Below, one piece after another: positions 1 through 9,384 of a DNA stretch of 64,000 bases. Within the stretch, counting starts at the first letter, position 1; each line of letters begins with the position of its first letter. A model generated the notes under the pieces. That model ran no database searches. It saw only the letters and a list, made by a program, of their open reading frames with translations, and was not told the origin of the DNA. This DNA is from Kibdelosporangium sp. MJ126-NF4. GTDB taxonomy: Bacteria; Actinomycetota; Actinomycetes; Mycobacteriales; Pseudonocardiaceae. Both the position numbers and the translations under genes were made by a program. The DNA lies in the NCBI RefSeq assembly GCF_000826545.1, contig NZ_CDME01000015.1, forward strand, positions 186,001 through 250,000, written 5' to 3'.

Positions 1-1
1 T

Positions 2-754
2 GATCTTTTCGTGCTGAGCCAGAGCGGTGTGCTCACCCGGCACGACTCCGCGCTCCGGCTGCTTCCCACGTCGGGCAAACGCGTCACCGGTGTGGCTGGG
101 AACGATCGCCTGATCGGCCTGGACGCACGTCCGGCCACCGGCGGCCTGTACGCGCTGTCCCGCTCGGGCCAGCTGTACCGGATCGACGCCGACACCGCGG
201 CCGCCACCGCAGTCGGCACGCCGATCGCCCTGCAGGGCAAAGCGATCGGCTTCGACTTCAACCCGACCGTCGACCGGATCAGGGTCGTCACCGACACCGG
301 CCAGAACCTCCGGCTGCACCCGGACACCGGCGCCGTCGCGGGAACCGACACTCCCTTGAGCTACCCGAACGAAAAGCGCGCGCCCCAGGTCGCCGCGTCC
401 GGCTACACCAACAGCGTCGCCGGAGCAACCGCCACCGCCCTCTACGGCCTGGACTCCGGCCGCGACACGCTGGTCAAGCAGGGCAGCCTGCCGGGCGAAA
501 CGCCTGTGGTGTCGCCGAACACCGGCCAACTGACGACAATCGGCCGCCTCGGCCTGAACATCAGCGCCGTCAACGGCTTCGACATCACCGGAGCCGCCAG
601 CGCGGGCGCCTACAACCCACGCGACTACAAAGCCGTGGCCGCCGTCCGGTCCTACGGGCTGTCGCTGCTGGTCGGCATCGACCTCGCGACCGGCCGGGCA
701 CGGGTGATCTCACCGCTGCTCACCCACGCCGTCGGCGTGACCTTCGTTCGCTGA
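2..754 (+). CDS. DUF4394-type secreted/cell-surface protein, 5' end outside the window
   Basis: The frame is open to the left edge, so the N-terminus, and probably a signal peptide, is missing. The visible 250 residues show the repeating pattern of DUF4394 proteins: a 'GLDARPATGGLYAL' block, then 'GFDFNPTVDRIRVV' and 'GQNLRLHPDTG', then a 'TALYGLDSGRDTLVKQG' block and a 'NGFDITG' block near the end. Each block resembles a beta-propeller-like strand set. Family members are usually exported and have no known enzymatic role. The gene ends at a strong hairpin shared with the convergent neighbour. A GTG at position 11 is in frame but lies inside the conserved region, so I do not regard it as the true start. 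Confidence 0.8.
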   Translation, partial: DLFVLSQSGVLTRHDSALRLLPTSGKRVTGVAGNDRLIGLDARPATGGLYALSRSGQLYRIDADTAAATAVGTPIALQGKAIGFDFNPTVDRIRVVTDTGQNLRLHPDTGAVAGTDTPLSYPNEKRAPQVAASGYTNSVAGATATALYGLDSGRDTLVKQGSLPGETPVVSPNTGQLTTIGRLGLNISAVNGFDITGAASAGAYNPRDYKAVAAVRSYGLSLLVGIDLATGRARVISPLLTHAVGVTFVR

Positions 755-765
755 CCACGGTGTGA

Positions 766-805
766 AACGGTTGGGCGGCAGGGGAACGCGTGCCGCCCAC
801 CCGTT
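766..805. terminator. Bidirectional hairpin terminator
   Basis: Two 15-nt arms (766-780 and 791-805; 14 of 15 positions pair) enclose a 10-nt loop. The hairpin lies between two convergent genes, 12 nt after the first stop and 13 nt before the other. There is no T-run, as is common in high-GC actinomycetes. Confidence 0.7.
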
Positions 806-817
806 GCATCCCGTGTC

Positions 818-2386
818 TCAGGCCGCCGAGTAGCCGAGCAGTGCCTCGGTGCGCTGCCCCTCGCAGCGGGAGTCCGGCGAGATGAAATGGTCGCCGTTCT
901 GCGGGATCAGGCACCGGTAGATCGGGATCCGGCCCGACGCGGACGACGTGTACGCCGAGCCGACCGGGCCGAGTGGCTGCAGGCCTTCACAATGCGGGTC
1001 CTTGGTCAGCAGGTTGTGCCCGCCGACCTTGCACTCGTAGAGCGTCTCCGTGCCTGGTTGTGGTCTGCGCAGCAGCTTCCACGATCCCTCGGCGGTGAAA
1101 CCCGGTGGCAGCAGACGAGATGTCGCCCAGTGTCCGCGTGCCGGATTGGAACCTCGGACCAACTGCGTGTACGGCAGCCGCTCGAAGCCGCAGGACAACT
1201 GTGGCGGCGAGAGGTCCGCGCGGTTGGCCGTGGCCCACGTTGTCCACGCTGGTTTGGCGGTGCTGTTGGTGTTCCACAATCCCAGCCCCAGTCCCGCTCC
1301 CGTCTCAGCCGGGTGGTCCTTCATCCGGTGGTAGACGTAGTTCGTGATCCCCGGTGTGCCGAGCACTGTCCGCAGGGAGTCGCACACGGCGTTCGCCTGC
1401 TTCTGCGGCGTCGACGGGTTCAGCGAGTTGATGCCGCTCTCGGTGAGCTGGATGTCCGCAGCCGCCGCTGGCAGTTCCGCGGCGAGCCACCCGGCGAGCA
1501 CACCCAGGTTTCCGTAGGTGACGTACGGATAGTCGTCGGCGCCGAACTCCGGACGCCGGATGTCCTGGGGATACGGGTGCAGTGAGACCCGCCAGTGGCG
1601 CGAGCCCGTCCTCGCCGCCAGGCCACGCAGCACGGTCTGTCCCGCGAGCACCGGTTCGTCGGCCGCCGGGCGTTCCAGTTCGACGCCGAACTGGTTGTCC
1701 AGTGAGGTGAGGACCTTCGCGGTCGGCTGTTCGCTCGTGATCCTGTCGTACGCCGCGTTGTACAGCGCGCCGATCTCGTTGAGCCATTTCTCCTTGTCGC
1801 AGGCGACGCCCTGGCCGCAGCCGATGTCGAACCAGGTGTTGGTGTTCACCTCGTTCATCACCACGAAGTCCGCCACGCGCCCGTTTCCGCCGAGCCCGTT
1901 GTACCGGCGGGCGAGCATGCCCGCGAAGCGGCCGTAGTCGTCGGCATCGTTCGGTGTACAGAACACGTCGTATCCCGGTGCTGCCGGTGAACACGGCTTG
2001 CCGACTCTGGTCCACGCCGGGGTCCCGTACGTCACACCGGTGACCACGAGCCCGCGCGCGGTCCAGTCCCGGATCTCCGCGTCGACGGCGGCGGGGATGT
2101 GGAAGCAGTAGCCGTCGTAGGTTTCCTCGTCCGCCGCGCACGGCGCGGTCTTTCTGTTCGACTCCCATTCCGGCCAGAACAGGTTGAGGGCGACGCCGCC
2201 GGTGTTGTTGCCGGAGATCTGGTCCTTGTCCGGCCAGAAGTCGGGTTGGATCGCCTTGATCCGGTAGTCGGAACGCTCCGGGTACGGCAGTGGATCCGGC
2301 GCGGCCACGGCAGGTTCGGTAAGCAGGGCGCCCGCGAACACGGTGACCAGTGCCACGATGACGCCGCGTCTCGATCTGTGTGCCAT
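818..2386 (-). CDS. Secreted glycoside-hydrolase-like protein with C-terminal Cys-Glu-Gly repeats
   Basis: A 522-residue exported protein. Residues 1-28 form a signal peptide (twin Arg, hydrophobic stretch, AVAA cleavage region). Residues about 30-390 look like a clan GH-A TIM barrel: 'FVVMNEVN' fits the acid/base Glu and 'IQLTESGIN' the nucleophile Glu, with 'SLHPYPQ' between them. The GH family is not certain. The C-terminal ~110 residues hold two copies of a module of the form LYxC...F.S.D..CEG...LG.LGY. The same module occurs four times at the end of the LamG protein encoded at 44180-50914, so it is probably a secreted binding or adhesion module (inference). The gene is divergent from the esterase gene at 2649. 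Confidence 0.75.
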   Translation of the reverse strand: MAHRSRRGVIVALVTVFAGALLTEPAVAAPDPLPYPERSDYRIKAIQPDFWPDKDQISGNNTGGVALNLFWPEWESNRKTAPCAADEETYDGYCFHIPAAVDAEIRDWTARGLVVTGVTYGTPAWTRVGKPCSPAAPGYDVFCTPNDADDYGRFAGMLARRYNGLGGNGRVADFVVMNEVNTNTWFDIGCGQGVACDKEKWLNEIGALYNAAYDRITSEQPTAKVLTSLDNQFGVELERPAADEPVLAGQTVLRGLAARTGSRHWRVSLHPYPQDIRRPEFGADDYPYVTYGNLGVLAGWLAAELPAAAADIQLTESGINSLNPSTPQKQANAVCDSLRTVLGTPGITNYVYHRMKDHPAETGAGLGLGLWNTNSTAKPAWTTWATANRADLSPPQLSCGFERLPYTQLVRGSNPARGHWATSRLLPPGFTAEGSWKLLRRPQPGTETLYECKVGGHNLLTKDPHCEGLQPLGPVGSAYTSSASGRIPIYRCLIPQNGDHFISPDSRCEGQRTEALLGYSAA

Positions 2387-2446
2387 CAGTCAGCAGCCCC
2401 CAGTCGACAGCCCGTGCCGGTGTGGCCGGGTCAACGGCAAACTTAT

Positions 2447-2460
2447 CCTTGTTCACAAGG
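2447..2460. promoter_or_regulatory. Palindrome in divergent promoter region, possible operator
   Basis: A perfect 6-2-6 palindrome, CCTTGT-TC-ACAAGG, lies 61 nt upstream of the glycoside-hydrolase-like gene in the intergenic stretch shared with the esterase gene. It could be a repressor site, but the cognate regulator is unknown. Confidence 0.3.
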
Positions 2461-2648
2461 CTTTTGGGGTTCCGGTTTCGCGCTGACAGTGCGGTACAGC
2501 CCGTTTCACCGGGACATGAATCGCCTTGACGTGACCGCACGTCTGTGACCCACGCGACCAACGACCAGTCACATGACTGATGGGTACGGGGGGATTGGCC
2601 GTGCAGACTTTCCGACGTATCTGTTCTGGACTCCAGTTTGGAGAAGAA

Positions 2649-3467
2649 GTGCGTTTCAAGCCATTGGTTGCGCTCGCGGCACTGGTCGGCGTCGCCGCCG
2701 TGATCAGCCCCGCGGCAGCGACGACGGACCAGGAGGTGACCGCGGAGAAGCACGGGCCGAAGCCGACCATCGTGCTCGTGCACGGCGCGTTCGCGGACGC
2801 TTCGGGGTGGAACGGCGTTGCCGAGCGGCTGGAGCGTCGCGGCTACAACGTGATCGCGCCTGCCAACCCGCTGCGTGACGTGAAGTACGACGCCGCATAC
2901 ATCACGAGCGTTGTGTCCACTGTGCCTGGTCCGGTCGTGCTCGTCGGACACTCGTACGGCGGCGTGGTGATCAGCAACGTCGCGCTCGACAGGACGAAGG
3001 TGAAGGCGCTCGTCTACATCGCCGGGTTCGCTCCCGAGAAGGACGAGAGTGCCTTCGGGATCACCGCGCAGTACCCGGGCAGCCACCTCGGACCGAAGAC
3101 CACCGTGGAGCGGAAGTTCCCGGTGCAGGGCGGTGGCGAGGGCACGGACGTCTACATCAACGAGAAGGACTTCCGCGACGTCTTCGCCGCGGACCTCTCG
3201 CCGCGCGTGACGGCGAACATGTTCGCGACCCAGCGCCCGGTCGCTGCCACCGCGGGCGCCGGGCCGTCCGGCGAGCCGCTGTGGAGGCTGGTGCCGTCGT
3301 GGTACCAGATCTCCCTGAACGACCACGCGATTCCGCCTGCTGCCCAGGAGGCCATGGCCAAGCGGGCCAAGGCGCACACGACCAGGGTCACGGCGTCGCA
3401 CGTGGCGATGATCTCGCGGCCCGACGCGTCCGCGCAGGTGATCCTCGAGGCCGCCCGCGCCCGGTAG
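2649..3467 (+). CDS. Secreted alpha/beta-hydrolase (esterase)
   Basis: A 272-residue alpha/beta-hydrolase of the EstC/salicylate-esterase-like type. The GTG at 2649 is preferred because GGAG at 2640-2643 lies 5 nt upstream and the product then begins with a clean signal peptide (MRFKPLVALAALVGVAAV...AAA). An in-frame start at 2580 would add 23 residues. Visible motifs are the oxyanion 'LVHGAFAD', the nucleophile elbow 'VGHSYGG' and the C-terminal catalytic His in 'TASHVAMISRP'. An acidic triad residue is expected before that His. The substrate is unknown. The gene is not obviously in an operon; the next gene begins 88 nt downstream with its own Shine-Dalgarno. Confidence 0.85.
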   Translation: MRFKPLVALAALVGVAAVISPAAATTDQEVTAEKHGPKPTIVLVHGAFADASGWNGVAERLERRGYNVIAPANPLRDVKYDAAYITSVVSTVPGPVVLVGHSYGGVVISNVALDRTKVKALVYIAGFAPEKDESAFGITAQYPGSHLGPKTTVERKFPVQGGGEGTDVYINEKDFRDVFAADLSPRVTANMFATQRPVAATAGAGPSGEPLWRLVPSWYQISLNDHAIPPAAQEAMAKRAKAHTTRVTASHVAMISRPDASAQVILEAARAR

Positions 3468-3555
3468 TCAGACTGATCGTCCTCGTCCGGTGTGACGAGG
3501 CTCCACCCGCGTGTTCCTCCTGTGTCGCCTACGCTTCGGGCGACCAGGAGGACAG

Positions 3556-6249
3556 GTGGACGAGATCATCGGGCGAGGCCGTGACCTGGCTTTGATCAGC
3601 AGGGCGCTGTCGCCCGACACCGCCGGTCCCAGGGTGCTCGTCGTGCTGGGCGACCCGGGGATCGGCAAGACGGCGTTGATCAACGCCGTGGTGCGACGGG
3701 CCCGTGAACAAGGTGACCGTGTGTTGCGGGTGTGCGGCAGCGAAGCAGAGCACGACCTGCCGTTCGCCGGTCTGCACGAGCTCCTGCTTCCGGTTCTCGA
3801 CCACATGGAACGCCTGCCGCACAGGCAGCGCACCGCGTTGCGCAACGCATTCGGCGAGGGCGACGAACCCGCCCAACCAGACAAAATGGTCATCAACCTG
3901 GCCGTTCTCACGCTGCTGTCCGACGTCGCCGACGCGGGCCCGCTGCTGCTGGTCGCCGACGACGCGCACTGGCTCGACCCCGGTACGTGCGACGTGCTCG
4001 CCTTCCTCGCCCGCAGGTTGGCGGGCGAGCCAATCGCCCTGCTGATGGCGGCCAGGGGCACTCTCATGCCGCCTCGCGTGGACAGCCACCTGCCCAAACA
4101 CGTCCTGCGGCCGCTCTCCGCCGCCGACGCGGAACGCGTGCTCGACCTGCAGCCGGATCCGCCGACCGGCCCGGTCCGCAGCCGGATCCTCACCGAGGCC
4201 GCGGGCAACCCGCTGGCACTGGTCGAGCTGGCCAAGGCCGTGACCCGCGACTCCGGCGCACAGCGCGGGACCACAGACCTGCCGCTCACCGAACTCCTCG
4301 AACGGACCTTCGCCGCGCACGTCACCGAGCTTCCCGAGGCGACACGGCACGCCCTGGTGATCGCCGCCACCGCTGACAACGCGGACCTGTCGGTGGTGCA
4401 GGCCGCGCTGGGCAGTCAGGTCGGCGCCGACGTCTGGGCGCCAGCGGAGCGGGCCGGGCTCGTCCGGATCGATCACGGCCGGATCGAGTTCCGGCACCCG
4501 CTCGTCCGGTCCGCGATCTACGGCGGAGTCCCGTTCGGCACTCGCCGCGAGGCGCACCTGGCACTGGCCGCCGTGCTCGACGACGCACCGGACCGCCAGG
4601 CGTGGCACCTGTCCGCGGCGACGGTGTCGCCTGACGAGACCGTCGCCGCCGCTCTGGACGCTGCCGCGGGCAGGGCGTACAGCCGTGGCGCCGTGGTCGA
4701 GGCCATCCACGGGTTGCGACGTGCGGGCGAGCTCAGCCCAGATCCCGGTGACCACGGCACACGCCTGGCCAAGGCAGCGGTCATCGCCGTCATCTCCAAC
4801 GACATGGAGCTCGCCGACGAGCTCGTGCGGAAGGCCGCCGAGCTGACCGACGATCCCGAGGCCCTCGTCTGGATCACCCAGATGACAGGCCTCTCCGCGT
4901 CCTACCGGATGCGCATGGACCAGGCGTTCACCCTGGCCTTCCAGACAGCCGAAGCTCCTGAGCAGCACGGCGGGCCTTCCTTCAGCGCGGTGGTGGTCGC
5001 CGCACTGGCCGCCTACTACACGGGACGCGCCGACTACCGGGAGCAGATGCTCGCGGTGCTCCCCCGGTTCAGGACCGTGTCCGACGACAATCAGCCCTAC
5101 CTGCTGTTGGGTCGAGCCGCAGTCAACCCGTTCGTCGGCAGAGCGGAGATCACCGCTCGGCTGCACGACGTCATCGTCGTGTCCTCCAGCGATCCGGGCG
5201 TGCTCGACACGGTGGGCATGCTCGCGTGGATGCTCGACGAGACGGAGATCGCGATCTGCCAGCTGGATCAGCTCGCCAACCCGGCGCGGGAGGACGCGTC
5301 AGCCATTCACGGCGGTATGGCCGCGGCCAACCTGGCGTGGGCGTACCTCGACGCGGGCAACTGGGCCGACGCACACCGCAGCGCGGAGAAACTGGCCTTC
5401 TCGGGCGAAGCGACTCTGGGCACAGCGCGGACGCTTGCCGTGGAGGCGACGTTGTCAGCCCTGTCCGGAGCCACCGACCGCGCCCGCCAGCAGGCCGCTG
5501 ACCTGCTCGCCATGACGGAGCCGTCGGGGATCGTGGGCGTGTCGGTCCGGGCACGGTGGGCGCTCGGCATGGCCTCCGTGGCCGACGGCGACCAGGACAC
5601 CGCCTACCGGCACCTGCGGAGCCTGTTCGACTCGTCCGGCGGGCCCGTCCACTACCACTGGTCGTACTACGGGATCGCCGACCTCGCGGCCGCCGCCCGA
5701 TCCGTGTCCGGCCACGACGTTGTGTCGATTCTGGACAACGCCGTCGTCGACGTCGGCGCGCTGGCCTCCCCTCGGCTGAGTCGGATCCTGCACCGCGCGA
5801 AGGCGTTGCTGGCGGACACGGCCGACGCCGAGGAACATTTCCGTGCCGCGCTGGCGGACACGGCGGACAACTGGCCGTTCGAACGCGCACAGTCCCGTTT
5901 GGACTACGGGGAATGGCTGCGGCGACAGCGGCGGATCTCGGAGGCACGGGCGAATCTCAGTGCCGCACTGGCCAGTTTCGAACGGCTCGGCGCCGTCGCG
6001 TGGACCGAACGGGCCCGGACCGAACTGCGCGCGGCCGGTGTCGCGGTGAATCCCGGCAAGCCGACGGCGTTGGACGCGCTTTCCCCGCAGCGTCAACAGA
6101 TCGTGCGGCTCGCCGCCGAGGGCCTGACCAACAAGGAGATCGGCGAACGGCTGTACCTGTCCCACCGGACGGTCGGATTCCACCTGTACAAGGCGTTTCC
6201 CGCGTTGGGCGTGACCACGCGGGCCCAGTTGCGTGACGCGATCCGGTGA
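3556..6249 (+). CDS. LAL-type LuxR family transcriptional regulator with AAA ATPase domain
   Basis: A large ATP-binding LuxR regulator of 897 residues from the GTG at 3556. That start has an excellent AGGAGG 4 nt upstream; a longer frame from 3511 has none. Order of domains: Walker A 'GDPGIGKTALIN' near residue 35, Walker B 'LLLVADDAHWLD' near residue 135, a winged-helix/TPR-like helical middle of about 550 residues, and a C-terminal GerE HTH ('LSPQRQQIVRLAAEGLTNKE'). LAL proteins act as ATP- and ligand-responsive cytoplasmic activators, often of catabolic or secondary-metabolism genes. Which genes it controls is not visible; the TetR gene follows on the same strand. Confidence 0.9.
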   Translation: MDEIIGRGRDLALISRALSPDTAGPRVLVVLGDPGIGKTALINAVVRRAREQGDRVLRVCGSEAEHDLPFAGLHELLLPVLDHMERLPHRQRTALRNAFGEGDEPAQPDKMVINLAVLTLLSDVADAGPLLLVADDAHWLDPGTCDVLAFLARRLAGEPIALLMAARGTLMPPRVDSHLPKHVLRPLSAADAERVLDLQPDPPTGPVRSRILTEAAGNPLALVELAKAVTRDSGAQRGTTDLPLTELLERTFAAHVTELPEATRHALVIAATADNADLSVVQAALGSQVGADVWAPAERAGLVRIDHGRIEFRHPLVRSAIYGGVPFGTRREAHLALAAVLDDAPDRQAWHLSAATVSPDETVAAALDAAAGRAYSRGAVVEAIHGLRRAGELSPDPGDHGTRLAKAAVIAVISNDMELADELVRKAAELTDDPEALVWITQMTGLSASYRMRMDQAFTLAFQTAEAPEQHGGPSFSAVVVAALAAYYTGRADYREQMLAVLPRFRTVSDDNQPYLLLGRAAVNPFVGRAEITARLHDVIVVSSSDPGVLDTVGMLAWMLDETEIAICQLDQLANPAREDASAIHGGMAAANLAWAYLDAGNWADAHRSAEKLAFSGEATLGTARTLAVEATLSALSGATDRARQQAADLLAMTEPSGIVGVSVRARWALGMASVADGDQDTAYRHLRSLFDSSGGPVHYHWSYYGIADLAAAARSVSGHDVVSILDNAVVDVGALASPRLSRILHRAKALLADTADAEEHFRAALADTADNWPFERAQSRLDYGEWLRRQRRISEARANLSAALASFERLGAVAWTERARTELRAAGVAVNPGKPTALDALSPQRQQIVRLAAEGLTNKEIGERLYLSHRTVGFHLYKAFPALGVTTRAQLRDAIR

Positions 6250-6279
6250 TCGTGGTGTGGCACGCACCGACCGGCTGAT

Positions 6280-6298
6280 AATGTTGACGTCGTTCACT
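6280..6298. promoter_or_regulatory. Predicted TetR operator upstream of tetR
   Basis: The left half AATGTTGAC is identical to the core of the palindromes at 8173-8220 upstream of the permease gene. The right half matches the expected complement at 6 of 9 positions. It lies 25 nt before the tetR ATG, as expected for autoregulation (inference). Confidence 0.5.
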
Positions 6299-6322
6299 TT
6301 GGTGCGGTACGGGGTGGTGGTC

Positions 6323-6922
6323 ATGGTGGCACGGAAGGCGTATCACCACGGGGATCTGGCCAACGCGCTGGTGGAGGCGTCCGTCGAACTCGCCCGCGCG
6401 GGCGGGCCCCCTGCGGTGGTGCTGCGGGAGGCCGCGCGCCGGGTCGGCGTGTCCGCGACCTCCGCGTACCGGCACTTCACCAACCACCACGACCTGCTCG
6501 CGGCGGTCAAAGTCCACGCACAGCGGGAACTGGCCGCCGCGATGACGGCCGAAGTGGCGGCCGTGGACACCACCGCCGATCCACCGCACCAGGCGCTGGC
6601 ACGGCTGCACGCGGCGGGCCGGGGATACCTGCGGTTCGCGCAGACCGAGCCCGGCTGGTTTCGTGCCGCGTTCACACCGGACATCCCGACACCGTCCACT
6701 TCGGAGTCGTTCCGGCTGCTGGCCGACGCGCTCGACGAACTGGTGGCCTGCGGCCTGATGCCCGCCGACCGGCGCGACGGCGCGGAAACCGCGGTATGGG
6801 CGACCGTGCACGGCCTGGCCGAGCTGATGATCGACGGCCCGCTCAGCGGGCTGGACGAGACAGCACGCGCGGCGACCATCGACCGGACCCAGCAGTTCAT
6901 CACGCACAGCCTGATTGCCTAG
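6323..6922 (+). CDS. TetR/AcrR family transcriptional repressor
   Basis: A 199-residue TetR regulator. The ATG at 6323 gives the usual short N-terminus before the HTH ('VLREAARRVGVSATSAYRHF', about residues 28-47). The C-terminal helical domain ('GYLRFAQTEPGWFRAAF', 'VWATVHGLAELMIDG') is typical of the WHG/TetR_C_13 ligand-binding type. A longer frame from 6233 would place the start upstream of the proposed operator. It is convergent with the ABC-2 permease gene (6-nt gap), whose promoter carries the same sequence motif as the tetR promoter. The simplest reading is that it represses both itself and the exporter. Confidence 0.9.
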   Translation: MVARKAYHHGDLANALVEASVELARAGGPPAVVLREAARRVGVSATSAYRHFTNHHDLLAAVKVHAQRELAAAMTAEVAAVDTTADPPHQALARLHAAGRGYLRFAQTEPGWFRAAFTPDIPTPSTSESFRLLADALDELVACGLMPADRRDGAETAVWATVHGLAELMIDGPLSGLDETARAATIDRTQQFITHSLIA

Positions 6923-6928
6923 ACCCAC

Positions 6929-8134
6929 TCAGACGGTTTGCAGTGCGCGTTCGTGGACGCTGACGCGGGCACGGCCGGTGCGCTCGTAGAACGCGGTCAG
7001 CCCGAGCCCGATCACCAAGCTGACCACCAGCCAGGCCGCGACCGCGATCACCGCCGTGGACAGGCGCGTTCCGGCGGTGGGGAAGATCAGGTCACGCGTG
7101 GCGTCGGTGATGTAGCGCATCGGCAGCACCTCGCCGAACCAGCGGAACACCACCGGTTGCAGCTCCGGCGGGTAGGCGCCGCCGGACGACGGCACGCCGA
7201 ACACCACCAGGACCACAGTGGCCAGCAGCGCACCGGGCGCGCCGATCACGGCCAGCAACACCAACGGGAACACACCGGCCGTGGCCACAGCCAGGATCGA
7301 GAACACCCACAGCGCCACGGGGTGTTCGACCGGCATACCCAGCACGAGCACGGCGACGAGTTCGACCACGGTGGCCGCGATCACCGAACATCCGGCCATC
7401 AGACCGACCTTGACCAGCAGGGTGTGCACCCGGTCGATCGGCAGTGGTGGCTGGGTGGAGCGCCGGTGCAGGAACTCCCGTGGCGCGAACCCCAACACGC
7501 CGTCCACGCCCGAATTCAGCAACTGCGCGAGCAGGAACCCGGTCAGGATCAGCACGAGCGTGTAGTAGAACGCGGCCATTCCGCCAGCGGTGTGCGCGGG
7601 CACGGTGGCCACGGGCGTCACCACGATCTTGAGCGGGTCGTTCAGCAGGGGCGAGCCACTGGCCGACGCTGCCAACCGTGCTCCCAGTTGACGGGACAGC
7701 TCGGTGAGCACGCTGTGCGCCACGCCCTGCGCTGTACCGTTGGCGGCTGGTCCGGCCAGGGGATTGCTCAGGACGACCACCGGGACCGGCGCGGCGCCGG
7801 GTGTGGCCAACGCGGCGATCCGGGCGGTGAGGTCGGCCGGGATCACGACCGCCGCGTAGACCTCGTCGCGGGCCAGCAGATCCCGTGCGGCGGCCTCGGT
7901 GTCGGCCTTCACCCAGCGGGCGGCGCTGTGGGCGGGCCCGGCGAACACCTGCTCGTCCAGCTGCGCGCCCACGCCCGGATCGGTGTCGACCCACGCGATC
8001 GGCACGCGCTGGTCCGGGGTGTCGGTGTCCAGGACACCGCCGAGGTACCCGAAGGTCAGTACCAGCGCGAGCACCGCGCCGAACAGCGTGAACACCCAGA
8101 TCTTCGGACTGCGCAGCACAGCGGACGCACGCAT
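6929..8134 (-). CDS. ABC-2 type (YhgE/Pip-like) membrane transport protein
   Basis: A 401-residue membrane protein with one N-terminal TM segment (about 11-32), an extracytoplasmic domain of about 150 residues, and five to six C-terminal TM segments ending near residue 385. This is the architecture of ABC-2 permeases of the YhgE/Pip or DUF3533 type. No ATPase gene is adjacent, so it either uses a distant ATPase or acts alone. Its promoter carries a perfect 9-3-9 palindrome and a second imperfect one (8173-8220), matching the site before the convergent tetR gene. This suggests drug or lipid export under TetR control (inference). Confidence 0.8.
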   Translation of the reverse strand: MRASAVLRSPKIWVFTLFGAVLALVLTFGYLGGVLDTDTPDQRVPIAWVDTDPGVGAQLDEQVFAGPAHSAARWVKADTEAAARDLLARDEVYAAVVIPADLTARIAALATPGAAPVPVVVLSNPLAGPAANGTAQGVAHSVLTELSRQLGARLAASASGSPLLNDPLKIVVTPVATVPAHTAGGMAAFYYTLVLILTGFLLAQLLNSGVDGVLGFAPREFLHRRSTQPPLPIDRVHTLLVKVGLMAGCSVIAATVVELVAVLVLGMPVEHPVALWVFSILAVATAGVFPLVLLAVIGAPGALLATVVLVVFGVPSSGGAYPPELQPVVFRWFGEVLPMRYITDATRDLIFPTAGTRLSTAVIAVAAWLVVSLVIGLGLTAFYERTGRARVSVHERALQTV

Positions 8135-8172
8135 GGCGGTGGCTCCCTCACCCGGCCACCTCGAGGCAGCCC

Positions 8173-8220
8173 TATGTTGACACCGTCAACATAGGGTCGA
8201 ATGTCAACAGCGTCAACATT
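8173..8220. promoter_or_regulatory. Tandem TetR operators in permease promoter
   Basis: Arms TATGTTGAC (8173-8181) and GTCAACATA (8185-8193) form a perfect palindrome with a 3-nt centre. A second, imperfect copy spans 8200-8220. The same half-site precedes tetR at 6280. Both copies lie 39-86 nt upstream of the permease start. Confidence 0.6.
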
Positions 8221-8258
8221 GGCGTGACGTGACCGTCGGCACGTCCTTCAGTGGCCGG

Positions 8259-8660
8259 TCAGGGGCGCTTGATGGTCCCCTCGAGTACGCAGCTCTCAGA
8301 GTTGTTGCACAGCCAGACCTCCACGCCGGTGATCCCGCCGACCGGCCCAGGCTCCGAGAAGTTGATGTCCCGTTTGTCACTGTCCACGTACCGGCTCTCC
8401 GGCCCGGAGATCACGTTGTCGCCCTGCTTGAAGAAGAAGGTGACCGTGGTGGTGGGGCCGCCGACGAAGTCGCTCACGTACCCCTTGACGTTCACCGCGC
8501 GGTTGAGCCAGGTGATCGTGCCCTCAGTCGTGCCGCTGCTCCCGGTGTACCGGCCGAACTTCGACGTCGGTTCGGCGGCGGCGGGACCAGCCAGTCCCGC
8601 CATCGCCACGGCCGCAGCGCCGACCACCACAGCTGCCTGAACACGCTTTGCCAGTGTCAC
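8259..8660 (-). CDS. Small secreted protein of unknown function
   Basis: A 133-residue protein starting at a GTG preceded by a GGGGG stretch 7 nt upstream. Residues 1-29 form a signal peptide ending in PAAAE. The mature part of about 104 residues is rich in beta-prone segments ('TVTFFFKQGDN', 'GVEVWLCNN') with one cysteine pair (in 'WLCNNSESCVLEG'). I do not recognise the family. It looks like a small all-beta exported protein, possibly stabilised by a C-terminal disulfide. It is monocistronic between the permease promoter and the response regulator gene. Confidence 0.7.
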   Translation of the reverse strand: MTLAKRVQAAVVVGAAAVAMAGLAGPAAAEPTSKFGRYTGSSGTTEGTITWLNRAVNVKGYVSDFVGGPTTTVTFFFKQGDNVISGPESRYVDSDKRDINFSEPGPVGGITGVEVWLCNNSESCVLEGTIKRP

Positions 8661-8748
8661 GTCATGTCCCCCTTGTCGGTGACCACATCGAGCCAGGCGT
8701 CAGAGTTCCACAGCGGTACACCACCTGTCGAAGAATCACGCACTTGGC

Positions 8749-9384
8749 TCAGCGGACCACGAGACCATGTTCGTAGGCGTAGATCACGACGTGCACCCGT
8801 GTTCTGAGGTTGAGCTTGGCCAGGACGCGGGCGACGTGGGTCTTCACCGTTCCCTGGCCGATGGACAGCGCGTCGGCTATCTCGGCGTTGGTCAGGCCCG
8901 CGGCCACGTGGGACAGGACTTCCTGCTCACGGTCGGTCAGGTGGTCGAGGTCCGTGCTCGCCCGGCGGGGCGAGAGTTCGGCGAAGCGGCCGATCAGGCG
9001 CCCGGTCACCTGCGGGTCGATCAGGCCGTGGCCGCGGTGCACGGCGCGGATCGCGTCGAGCAGCAGTGCCGGATCGCTGTCTTTGAGCAGGAAGCCCGCC
9101 GCTCCGGCGCGCAGTGCGCCGAAGAGGTACTCGTCGAGATCGAATGTGGTCAGGGTGAGGACGCGGGACACTCCGGCCAGCGCGCTGATCGCAGCTATCC
9201 CGTCGAGGCACGGCATTCTGACGTCCATCACCACCACGTCCGGCCGGTGGTCCAGCGCCTGGGTCACCGCCTGCGCGCCGTTCGCGGCCTCGCCGACGAC
9301 CGTGATGTCCGGCTCCGCGGACAGGATCGTCCGCAACGCCTCCCGCACCTCGGGCTGGTCGTCGGCGATCAGGACGCTGATCAC
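8749..9384 (-). CDS. NarL/FixJ-type response regulator
   Basis: A 211-residue response regulator. The receiver domain (1-120) has acidic pocket D8/D9, phospho-acceptor D54 in 'VVVMDVRMP', T80 and K101 in 'FLLKDSDP'. The C-terminal LuxR HTH is at about 145-205 ('LTDREQEVLSHVAAGLTNAE'). The GTG start at 9384 overlaps the kinase stop (GTGA), so the two are translationally coupled and form a cognate pair. The longer frame extending to 10074 is a shadow of the kinase gene. Confidence 0.93.
   Translation of the reverse strand: MISVLIADDQPEVREALRTILSAEPDITVVGEAANGAQAVTQALDHRPDVVVMDVRMPCLDGIAAISALAGVSRVLTLTTFDLDEYLFGALRAGAAGFLLKDSDPALLLDAIRAVHRGHGLIDPQVTGRLIGRFAELSPRRASTDLDHLTDREQEVLSHVAAGLTNAEIADALSIGQGTVKTHVARVLAKLNLRTRVHVVIYAYEHGLVVR

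Noticed and set aside
1305..3401. Long open frame of about 700 codons antisense or offset to two secreted-protein genes
   Set aside because: Its translation is Arg/Gly-rich without domain patterns. It overlaps two genes with signal peptides and catalytic motifs and is a GC-bias shadow.
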